Assembly (NCBI GenBank): GCA_036822055.1
Contig: DAISIK010000044.1
Location: 1 to 16,157 of the forward strand
Length of the DNA: 16,157 nt
Direction: 5' to 3'
Source: DAISIK01 sp036822055
GTDB lineage: Bacteria; Verrucomicrobiota; Verrucomicrobiia; Opitutales; Puniceicoccaceae
Below are positions 1-6,676 of this stretch, piece after piece. The notes beneath the pieces were generated by a model. The model was given only the letters and a program-made list of their open reading frames with translations. It was not told the DNA's origin and did no database searches. The translations under genes were made by a program, and so were the position numbers. Numbering within the stretch: the first letter of the stretch is position 1; each line of letters opens with the position of its first letter.

Positions 1-281
1 GTGCACTATGCCAAACAACGAAACTATTGTTTCACTTGTATATAGTTTCCAATGCCTGTCGGCTTTGGCGTGTTTGTGCACAGCATGGGGTCTAAGTCAC
101 TGAGGCGCAGGGGGTCAAGGTCTGCTTTTGACGGCGGGCCAATTTCTGCCAATTTCCTTTCTCTCGAGTTGGGTAGGGGGCAGTTGAACTCTGACCTAAG
201 TTGCTCGTGACTAGCGTTTTAGAAATTTGACGGCAGATCTGGGGTTTCAATGGTATTTGTCTCGCGTCAGGTATGTAAACC
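1..281. other. Region beyond cas2: possible CRISPR leader or array-proximal DNA
   Basis: No convincing gene is seen here; a 66-codon minus-strand frame at 92-292 overlaps the cas2 end and has no protein-like character. In the operon's direction this is the stretch after cas2, where a leader and array often sit. Visible structure: a 37-nt segment with GTTTC/GTAAAC ends (244-280); a GAAAC-TATT-GTTTC palindrome (20-33); the nine bases TTTGACGGC repeated at 127-135 and 226-234; CCAATTTC repeated at 139-146 and 149-156; and GTGCAC at 1-6 and 76-81. None forms a regular repeat-spacer ladder, so no array is called. The leader role is inferred from position only. Confidence 0.4.
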
Positions 282-557
282 CTAGAAGACATAGGCGATC
301 ACCTTATCGTTGCTCACCATAGTGCCGAAGGTCCGAATATTTTGGGAGGCATTGGCAAAGATCGGATAGGCTACGATACGGTCTTCGTCCCTTTCGGCTA
401 TGTGGCAGACCTGCTCCCACAGGGCATTGAATTGCTCGGCGGTCAGTCGACACTCAAAAACTGAGTACTGCACGCGGACGCCAAAGTTCATGCAAGTCTC
501 TGCCACGCGCTTGAGGCGTTTTGGGTCGCAGATGTCGTAAGCGATGACGATGAGCAT
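282..557 (-). CDS. cas2: CRISPR-associated endonuclease Cas2
   Basis: This 91-residue protein has the normal Cas2 length. It would dimerise and join Cas1 to form the spacer integration complex. The first strand ends in the hallmark acidic residue (MLIVIAYDI, Asp8), and the rest reads as a ferredoxin-like fold: 'RVQYSVFEC' is the typical second strand, and the C-terminus ends in a hydrophobic strand (KVIAYVF). The ATG at 557 is chosen because it begins the conserved core and is preceded by AGGAAG at 565-570 with 7-nt spacing, the clearest ribosome binding site in the locus. The frame also stays open upstream. An in-frame ATG at 683, two nucleotides after the cas1 stop, would add 42 residues and make a 133-residue protein. 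The adaptation role is well established for the family; the start is slightly uncertain. Confidence 0.93.
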   Translation of the reverse strand: MLIVIAYDICDPKRLKRVAETCMNFGVRVQYSVFECRLTAEQFNALWEQVCHIAERDEDRIVAYPIFANASQNIRTFGTMVSNDKVIAYVF

Positions 558-564
558 ATCAGGA

Positions 565-570
565 CTTCCT
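565..570 (-). promoter_or_regulatory. Ribosome binding site deciding the cas2 start
   Basis: On the minus strand AGGAAG stands 7 nt before the ATG at 557. Most other genes of the locus lack such a clear Shine-Dalgarno match, so this supports the short 91-residue Cas2 over the 133-residue form starting at 683. Confidence 0.6.
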
Positions 571-685
571 TTAGAATGGCCGACGATTTCGCTGGGGTTG
601 CGGCTGAGGGGAAAGGCCTCCTCCCACCATCCGTTTACCCAACCAGTTAAGTTTTCCTCAATTTCGGGGAATCTGCGCACCATAG

Positions 686-1693
686 TTAATTCATCCGGAA
701 AGGTTGGAGCGGGCAATCTTCGCGGAAGGATCTTTTGATTTGGAGCGCGTGGTCGCGCAGTTGATTGCGGATGGTGGTGCGGGTTCCTGAGTGGGTATAA
801 TGGAACTCGCGTTCCAGGCGATCTTCCCAAGCAACGAACACTTTCCTGCGGCTTTTGCTACGGAGGAGTACGCCTCCCTCTTCAGTTGTTTCAAAATCGT
901 CCCGAGTCAGACGCTTGTGATTGATGAGGTCGAGAACGGTGGAATCTACCACGGGGGCACGAAACGGCTCCAACAGGTCGAGAGCGAGGGAAGGTCGCCC
1001 ATCTTCATGTTCATGGAGCACTCCCCAAGCGGGTTCGAGTCCGACGGCTCGGAGTTGAAGCACAATCTCATTGCCAAGCAGGGTATAGAGAAAGGAGAGA
1101 ATGGCGTTGGGAGGGTTGCGGGGTGGGCGTCGGCTTCGTTTTTCAAAGGGGAGGTTTTTCGGAAAGTAAGTTCCATAAACTTCAAAGTAGCGGGCAGTAG
1201 CCACTCCCTCTACTCCTCGAAGGGTATCAAGGGTTTGAGCTCCATAGATTTGAGCACGAAGGGCCCTGAGGTAATCGACCGTCGGGGAAACACAACCGCG
1301 ACCCGCTCCGAGGCGCTGAAGGACGCGGCGCATGTTAGACACCTTGGCTTCAATTAATTCCTTGGATCTTCGCAGTCGAAAGGCGTCATCCCGACAGCGA
1401 TCAATTTGTTGAGCGAGGATACCGGTCTGGCGGGTAAAGGGGAGAGCGAGACCTGCGGGCATGTCACCATGGGCAAGGAAAAAGACGGGGATTCCACGTC
1501 CGAGAAGGGTTGTGATGGAATGGGAAGAGAGATGGCAAGCGGCATCGATGACGATTTGGTCGATATCCAGCAGAGGGATCCAGCGGCGTTTGTTAAAAAG
1601 GTCCTCGGCGGCGTCCGGGGGAGGTTCAAGCTCAAGGCGCTCGCCGCTGACTCGTGCTTTTAATCCGGGGAAGGTTAGGTAGACAACAGGCAT
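686..1693 (-). CDS. cas1: CRISPR-associated endonuclease/integrase Cas1
   Basis: This 335-residue Cas1 carries out spacer integration with Cas2. It has the usual two-part layout: an N-terminal beta domain (about residues 1-85; 'LLDIDQIVID' and 'GRGIPVFFLAHGD' are characteristic) and an alpha-helical catalytic domain. The metal-binding residues are present: Glu162 in 'GVEGVATARYF', His227 in 'GVLHEHEDGRPSLALDL', and Asp239/Glu242 in 'DLLEPFR'. There is no fused reverse transcriptase or Cas4. It starts with ATG 24 nt after the upstream CARF-HEPN gene, so co-transcription is likely, and no clear ribosome binding site is seen. cas2 follows on the same strand. The length is normal and all catalytic residues are intact, so the adaptation module looks functional. 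Confidence 0.97.
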   Translation of the reverse strand: MPVVYLTFPGLKARVSGERLELEPPPDAAEDLFNKRRWIPLLDIDQIVIDAACHLSSHSITTLLGRGIPVFFLAHGDMPAGLALPFTRQTGILAQQIDRCRDDAFRLRRSKELIEAKVSNMRRVLQRLGAGRGCVSPTVDYLRALRAQIYGAQTLDTLRGVEGVATARYFEVYGTYFPKNLPFEKRSRRPPRNPPNAILSFLYTLLGNEIVLQLRAVGLEPAWGVLHEHEDGRPSLALDLLEPFRAPVVDSTVLDLINHKRLTRDDFETTEEGGVLLRSKSRRKVFVAWEDRLEREFHYTHSGTRTTIRNQLRDHALQIKRSFREDCPLQPFRMN

Positions 1694-1717
1694 GGATGTT
1701 TAGTCGGTCGAGAGTGA

Positions 1718-2917
1718 TCAAGGAAGTTGACTAAGAATGGAATGGGTTTGTTTAAGAATTTGATCGATGGTTCTCGGGTTTTGTCGAAAGCCGCAGTGGT
1801 CGAGGTCGTTTCGAAGATCGCTAAGTTTATTCCAAAGGAGGGCGAGATCGAATTCAATGGCATCCATGGATGAAAAGTTGTGGTTGCGGAAAGTTTGGGT
1901 TTTTGGAGGCTGACCGGTCTTTTCGACGGCAAAACTGGTGATGAATGTCTCAAATTCTTTGCGGTCCGGGAAGGGGGGCGCAGCGATCTCGGGGCAGCCG
2001 ATTTCGGATGCGACGCGGGAGATCAACCACTCACGGGCCAGGGACACTGCCTGAATGAGGTTTCCGGAATCCGCGTAGTCGAAAATCATCTTTCGTTGGA
2101 GGTCTGTGAGGGCAAGGCCTTGGTACGAGACCAGGGAACTCCGAACCCGCTCGATAATTTGAGCAAAGGGAGCGGCCCAAGTAAGGGTCTCGTCGGCGAG
2201 GTCGTTGTTAAGCGAAGTGTCGATATTTTCGTTGTGCTTTGAAAATTCGACGGTCCTCATATTGATCCAGCTTTCTCCAATCCGGCGGAGATGGCGTGCG
2301 GCGCTCTGCATTTGCCGGGGAGATGCGTTTCTATTGGGATGGCGGTAGGCTTCCCGGTGGCCAGATTCGAGAAGGCTTGCTAAATCACTGAGGTTTCGGT
2401 TTCGCTCAAAGGCTTCAGTCGCAAAGCTCCAGCGGATGAGGGATTGAAGGGCGGAAATCTCAAAGATCGGGGTGTGTCCAGTATCCGGGTTTTTGGCTTC
2501 GAAAGCCCCATAATAAACCCCTTTTACAGTCGCTTGGCGGGCGGTCTGGAGAAACTGGGCAATGGTTGATGAGAAGATAGCGACGGAACGAAAGCCGAGG
2601 GTGAGATCAAGGGTGACCACGTCACCTTGCTCCACCACATCGCAGATTCTGCGGAAGATGTCCCAAAGTTCTCCTTCGTTTGCTCCATTTGGTATGAGGT
2701 GGGCCTCAACGGTGGCGAGCCCGGTGGAGTCTGCCTGAAAGGTTTGCCAGCTCGTGGATTCAGCCACTCGAGGGGTGAGAAAAATGTCGATCTGCTCGAA
2801 TGACTGAAGTTTGGCAAGAGCCAGACTACAAAAGCGGGCTTCGATACTTTGATCGCCGAGGGCGTAGATCGTGCTCTGATAGTTTGAGGTGCCGAGGAAA
2901 GTAAGGAGGCGATTCAT
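1718..2917 (-). CDS. csx1: CARF-HEPN ribonuclease, Csx1/TM1812-like
   Basis: A 399-residue ancillary effector of type III systems. The N-terminal CARF domain (about 1-160) shows the family signature: 'LLTFLGTSNYQST' at the start and 'DLTLGFRS' (104-111), a phosphate-binding loop of the D-x-T-x-G-x-R kind. The remainder is helical and ends in a HEPN-type active site, Arg369-X4-His374 (RNDLDH), the metal-independent RNase motif. By family knowledge, cyclic oligoadenylate from Cas10 binds the CARF dimer and switches on single-stranded RNA cleavage. It lies 33 nt after the Nudix gene and 24 nt before cas1, in the same direction. It could be annotated as Csx1, Csx2 or TM1812 family; these names overlap. 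Which ring size (cA4 or cA6) it senses cannot be told from the sequence by eye. Confidence 0.9.
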   Translation of the reverse strand: MNRLLTFLGTSNYQSTIYALGDQSIEARFCSLALAKLQSFEQIDIFLTPRVAESTSWQTFQADSTGLATVEAHLIPNGANEGELWDIFRRICDVVEQGDVVTLDLTLGFRSVAIFSSTIAQFLQTARQATVKGVYYGAFEAKNPDTGHTPIFEISALQSLIRWSFATEAFERNRNLSDLASLLESGHREAYRHPNRNASPRQMQSAARHLRRIGESWINMRTVEFSKHNENIDTSLNNDLADETLTWAAPFAQIIERVRSSLVSYQGLALTDLQRKMIFDYADSGNLIQAVSLAREWLISRVASEIGCPEIAAPPFPDRKEFETFITSFAVEKTGQPPKTQTFRNHNFSSMDAIEFDLALLWNKLSDLRNDLDHCGFRQNPRTIDQILKQTHSILSQLP

Positions 2918-2950
2918 GAGGATTTTGTCGGCGTTTCGGGTGAGGGTTGT

Positions 2951-3535
2951 TCAGTGATCGACCACGTCGAGGAGTTGGAGTGCCAGGCAACTCCAGGATT
3001 CGAGCTGGTGCAGCGGTTTGCTTGGGATCCACCATTGGTAGCTCAAAATCTCGGAGGTGATCCGAATATTCTGGTAAGCGGCAAGTTTAACTCGGAAAAC
3101 AAGTCCCAGGTGGACACGTCCGACTGGACTGACGGATTCATGGACCAGACCAAGTGGCTCAAATATACTCTCAGGGAGTACTAGACCTGTTTCTTCAAGA
3201 ACTTCGCGTTTTGCGCAGGCGATAAGGGTTGCGAGAAGACTCGAGCGTTGGTCTTGAACTTCGACGTGGCCCCCGAAGCCAACTGACCACAGATTCCAGA
3301 GGCGGTATTCGGTGCCAGAGCGCGGATAAGCTGCTACCGATTGAGAGCGCATCAACAGGCAATAGGGTATCCACTGACGCAGTGACTCGTCTTGCTCGGC
3401 GAGATGTCTTGGATGCCAGAGGGTAGGTATCTGCTCCCAGTGGTGTGGGGAAATCCGCGATGCCGGGACAAATCCGTTTTGGGGCATCCATGACCCGGGG
3501 ATTTGACTGGCTGGCGAGCAGAGGATGGGTTTCAT
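2951..3535 (-). CDS. Nudix hydrolase coupled to Cad1
   Basis: A 194-residue soluble protein with a Nudix signature. 'REVLEETGL' (110-118) supplies the REUXEEXGU half of the box, with metal-binding Glu114 and Glu115. It is preceded by 'SVGFGGHVE' (84-92), which fits the GGH strand of the family. The spacing between that glycine strand and the RE motif is longer than in the textbook box, as in the divergent MutT-like 'predicted phosphoesterase' group. Its ATG overlaps the Cad1 stop (ATGA, 3532-3535), so translation is coupled. It has no CARF domain and so cannot sense cyclic oligoadenylate itself. Nudix enzymes split nucleoside diphosphates linked to another moiety. The context suggests ITP/dITP made by Cad1 as substrate, but that is inference. 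Alternatives are a housecleaning or ADP-ribose/NAD-type hydrolase. Confidence 0.88.
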   Translation of the reverse strand: MKPILCSPASQIPGSWMPQNGFVPASRISPHHWEQIPTLWHPRHLAEQDESLRQWIPYCLLMRSQSVAAYPRSGTEYRLWNLWSVGFGGHVEVQDQRSSLLATLIACAKREVLEETGLVLPESIFEPLGLVHESVSPVGRVHLGLVFRVKLAAYQNIRITSEILSYQWWIPSKPLHQLESWSCLALQLLDVVDH

Positions 3536-5685
3536 GGATTGACGATCTGTTGAAGGATGTCCCTTTCGGCTTTTAGAATGAGGTCCTGGCGGATTTTTGA
3601 GGGAGCAAAGGCAGCCTGGAATGAGTTGCGAATAAGGTGATAGATTTCCCAGCGGGTGAGACCATGTGGCAACATTTGAGCCGCTTTGAGGAACTCCTGG
3701 GAGAGGGTGGTGCGAGACATTCCGGGGTCGTCTGTATTAAGGCATACCCTGAGACCCTCTCTCAGGTAATTTTCGAGTGGATAGGGGGGGAACTCGGGTG
3801 AGCTGCGGAGGGGATCGGAGAAGGATCGAAAGCCCACGATTTGATCATTCGAAGAGGGGCACATTTCGATGGTGACGCGTCTGCGCCGAAGGAAATCAAT
3901 CAAGTCTGGACGGTGACCGAGGGTTAATCCGTGGCCGATGCGTTCTGCATTTAATTCGTGAGTGGCTTCCCAAATGTTCTCAGGAGACTTCCCCTCCCCG
4001 GCGTGGATAGTCATTTGGAGACAGTTCTTGCGGATGGGTTGAAAAAACCCCCGGAGGGTTCCCGGGCTGGCGGCTTCCTCGTTTCCAGCTAAATCAAAGC
4101 CTGCGAACCCTTCGCGGAATCCTTCGGGATCCTGCTGCTGCCATTCGCTAACGAGAGACACATGACCCTGGATCGCTTTGTTATCCCCATGGCGGCTGGC
4201 GATGAAAATGAGGCGAAAAATGGTGTCAGGCGATTTGAGATAAACCCGGAGGTTTTGAATGAAGGAGAGGGGCGTCATTCCGCCGTGAATACAATTCAGG
4301 GGTGAGCAGCGGACCTCGCAATAGCGAATGTTTTCCTGAGCGCACATACGCTTGAGGCAGTCTGCTGCGGTGGCGAGAGCCTCGGGTGATTGGAGTAAGG
4401 AAGAGCCTTGAAGGTCGCCAAGCTTCTCGTAGGCAGCGATGCCGATTCCGTGGAAGGTCTCGGGTCTGATCAACCAATTGCCAAAGAGGAAGTCGGCTAG
4501 ACGGTGGGGATCCTCAAGAGCCTCAAGAATGAACGAGGCAGTCAGTTGATCCCGAAGCGGTTTCCCGCACTGATCTCGCATTGATTTCCAGCCAGTTTTG
4601 CCGAGTTTGATAGAAATGTCATCGACTGAAAGTCGGCGCCATGAGCGAAACTGATCTCTAAGCTGGCGAAATTGCTGGTGGGACCTCGCGGTATTCTCAA
4701 TAGCAGGTGCTATTGATTGGGCGACTGCGATGGTATCCGCCTCATTGAGAATGCCCCCCAGATGACAATGAAGTTCGGCCTTGGGGAGGGATTGTAACCA
4801 AGCTAGGTGGGTCTCTCTTTCGCGGGGGAGGTGTCCGATACGGTCCCTTTGAAGAAAGCCAATGGTGTCTGGCGGAAGGGTGTAAAGGGCGCGGAAGTTT
4901 GAGGCTCCTTCTTGCTGGAGGAGTTTTTCGGTGAAGTTAAGCATGAGGTGGTGAGCCTCGGAAAGGGTAGCCTCCACCTTATCTGCGAATGCGCTCGAAT
5001 CAGGGATTTCATTGATTTCGGGATTTGGTCTCCTGTTGGGGATGGGGAAGCTAAACGGATCGATGGCTGCTTCTGGCAGGCGGAGTATGGGATTCCCAGA
5101 TTGTGGTCCGCGGACGATAATGGGGGAGAAAAGCTTGGCTGTTTCAGCATCCAGCGGTTGATGATAGAGGGATGGAGAGGCATTTCGCAGGGATTCTGGA
5201 AGTTGGCCCAGATCGACAACGTGGAGGAGGGCATCGCCCCCGAAAAGCTCATAGCTGAGCTGGGCATCTGCCGACATGGTCTTGCGCCCCCCTGCGAGGG
5301 ACATTAGGAAGCTGCCATTGGTTGCTTGAGCTTCTCGCCGAGCGTGGAGGGCTAACCGGAAGATGAGGTCTCTCATCCAACGACATTCTTGAATGGATCC
5401 CAATTCGGTGACGCCGGGAGATCTAAAGATACGTAGAATGGGGAGACTTGAATCCTGCGAGTGCCACTCATGAAGATCTTGAAGAGGCTTCTTGATACGT
5501 TCCCCGGCCGTAGTGACCACCCAGACTTCATTGACGGGTTGGATGGAGTGCTTTGCACGCCATCCCTCGAAAGTCACGGATTCAGGGTGGTTTTCAAAAA
5601 GGCGAACCTGATCCGGATTAGTGAAAGCTAGAAGTTCGGGGATAATGGCCCATGAACTACCGAGAGTGGTGAGGAGAAGGTTCAT
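3532..5685 (-). CDS. cad1: CARF-adenosine deaminase fusion, Cad1/CAAD-type effector
   Basis: A 717-residue fusion. Residues 1-160 form a CARF domain of the NE0113/Csx type: 'LLTTLGSSWAIIPELL' at the N-terminus and 'SLAGGRKTMSADAQ' (129-142). A segment of about 140 residues follows (160-300) with no motif I recognise. Residues 300-717 are an adenosine deaminase fold with every canonical motif: His306-x-His308 (ELHCHLGG), 'DLAGNE' (531-536), 'HAGE' (His561, Glu564), 'RIGHG' (His585) and 'NTDDP' (Asp652, Asp653). These supply the zinc ligands and the catalytic Glu and Asp. Family knowledge: Cad1/CAAD proteins bind cyclic oligoadenylate and then deaminate ATP to ITP, causing growth arrest. It starts 142 nt after cmr1 and its stop overlaps the Nudix start. 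The substrate here is inferred from the fusion; the deaminase chemistry is well supported. Confidence 0.93.
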   Translation of the reverse strand: MNLLLTTLGSSWAIIPELLAFTNPDQVRLFENHPESVTFEGWRAKHSIQPVNEVWVVTTAGERIKKPLQDLHEWHSQDSSLPILRIFRSPGVTELGSIQECRWMRDLIFRLALHARREAQATNGSFLMSLAGGRKTMSADAQLSYELFGGDALLHVVDLGQLPESLRNASPSLYHQPLDAETAKLFSPIIVRGPQSGNPILRLPEAAIDPFSFPIPNRRPNPEINEIPDSSAFADKVEATLSEAHHLMLNFTEKLLQQEGASNFRALYTLPPDTIGFLQRDRIGHLPRERETHLAWLQSLPKAELHCHLGGILNEADTIAVAQSIAPAIENTARSHQQFRQLRDQFRSWRRLSVDDISIKLGKTGWKSMRDQCGKPLRDQLTASFILEALEDPHRLADFLFGNWLIRPETFHGIGIAAYEKLGDLQGSSLLQSPEALATAADCLKRMCAQENIRYCEVRCSPLNCIHGGMTPLSFIQNLRVYLKSPDTIFRLIFIASRHGDNKAIQGHVSLVSEWQQQDPEGFREGFAGFDLAGNEEAASPGTLRGFFQPIRKNCLQMTIHAGEGKSPENIWEATHELNAERIGHGLTLGHRPDLIDFLRRRRVTIEMCPSSNDQIVGFRSFSDPLRSSPEFPPYPLENYLREGLRVCLNTDDPGMSRTTLSQEFLKAAQMLPHGLTRWEIYHLIRNSFQAAFAPSKIRQDLILKAERDILQQIVNP

Positions 5686-5827
5686 TCAGACTCGCTGGGG
5701 GTTTGGGCGGAGAGCGCGGATTACTGAGGTGCCCACTGGATGTGTGCGTGTAGAGAGGCGAGCCTGAGAAGTGAAGATAAACGGACTTGAGGAAAGGACT
5801 ACACTACTTAAGAGAAGGCCCGCACGT
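5686..5827. other. Gap between cmr1 and cad1
   Basis: These 142 nt separate the Cmr complex genes from the ancillary effectors, in a locus where several neighbours overlap. I see no reading frame with protein character, no hairpin followed by a T-run, and no convincing -35/-10 pair on the minus strand. A separate promoter for cad1-nudix-csx1 is possible but is not shown by the sequence. Confidence 0.4.
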
Positions 5828-6676
5828 TTATCGGATCAGGGAAGCTTCCTCGAGTTCCGTGCCGATCCTTTTCATTTCTTGTTTTAGTTCTTCTATCGCG
5901 CGTTTTAGGGGATCGATGGATTTCTCTGTCCAAACAAACGCGATGCGATATAGTCTCAATTGGTTAGGATCTGAAAAGCGGACGACTCTCATGCGAAGAG
6001 GAGAGGTTTTTCTCGGGGTTATCCCGCCAAGTGGTTTTTCACCCCTGGGGAAAGCGTTTTCCTCTAGTGTGTCGCAAATCATTAGTCTTGCCTCACTCTC
6101 GGAGGAAAAGTGCGATTTTCCGAGCCGAACCTTGAGGTGTGAACTCTCCTCAAACAGTTGAGGGATTCTGTTACTCCAGTCTGCCTCTGAAAGGAGGTTT
6201 TCAGAGTCAATAAGGGATCCACCTGCACGGGTGCCACGACCGCCGAGGGTCCCGAGAAGGATCCACGCCTCGACAGTATTGGAGAGCACCTCTCGATCCT
6301 CGCTGCACAGACCCCCAAAACGTTCTTTCAAGTGGAGTGAGAAGGTTGTTTCTGGTAGAAAACATGGCTTGGTCGACCAATGATGTTGTTGAGTTGATCT
6401 CTTCCTACCAACCGTCCCGTTGATGTCTGAAACACGAACAATCACTTTGGAAGCTGTTCCGCGATCATTCCCGGCGATCGATCCAAAGATCGTGCCAACC
6501 CGGTTCGAATAACCCAAAGCTTCCATCCACCAGCGTAGCTGTCCGCGAATAGAGGCAGAGCGAATTTCGGGAGTACCTTGATGGATGGCGCCTCCATTAG
6601 CCCTCTCTCTGTAGAAAGGATCTGCTCCGTAACTGAAAATGGGAGTAAGGGCTTCTAGCCTGTAAAGGGTCTTCAT
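5828..6676 (-). CDS. cmr1: Type III-B RAMP protein Cmr1
   Basis: A 282-residue RAMP protein that in Cmr complexes sits near the 3' end of the guide RNA, beyond the Cmr4 filament, next to Cmr6. It opens with 'YRLEALTPIFSYGAD', continues with the Cmr1 hallmark 'IRGQLRWWMEALG' (43-55) and 'TIFGS' (62-66), and carries a glycine-rich loop 'LGTLGGRGTRAGGSL' (141-155). The length is toward the short end, since many Cmr1 proteins exceed 300 residues with two RRM-like domains. No break in frame is visible, so this is probably a compact version. The ATG overlaps the cmr6 stop (ATGA at 6673-6676), showing translational coupling. Known family role; no catalytic activity is expected. Confidence 0.9.
   Translation of the reverse strand: MKTLYRLEALTPIFSYGADPFYRERANGGAIHQGTPEIRSASIRGQLRWWMEALGYSNRVGTIFGSIAGNDRGTASKVIVRVSDINGTVGRKRSTQQHHWSTKPCFLPETTFSLHLKERFGGLCSEDREVLSNTVEAWILLGTLGGRGTRAGGSLIDSENLLSEADWSNRIPQLFEESSHLKVRLGKSHFSSESEARLMICDTLEENAFPRGEKPLGGITPRKTSPLRMRVVRFSDPNQLRLYRIAFVWTEKSIDPLKRAIEELKQEMKRIGTELEEASLIR

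Noticed and set aside
1..281. CRISPR array
   Set aside because: Repeat-like ends occur at 244-280 and 20-50, but there are no regularly spaced copies, so an array is not supported within the window.
92..292. 66-codon minus-strand frame after cas2
   Set aside because: Overlaps the cas2 end, has no ribosome binding site or recognisable features, and sits in the likely leader.
791..1357. 188-codon plus-strand frame
   Set aside because: It lies antisense within cas1, which has intact catalytic motifs; the translation resembles no known family.
4803..5267. 154-codon minus-strand frame
   Set aside because: Out of frame inside cad1, Ser/Pro-rich with no domain; a shadow frame.
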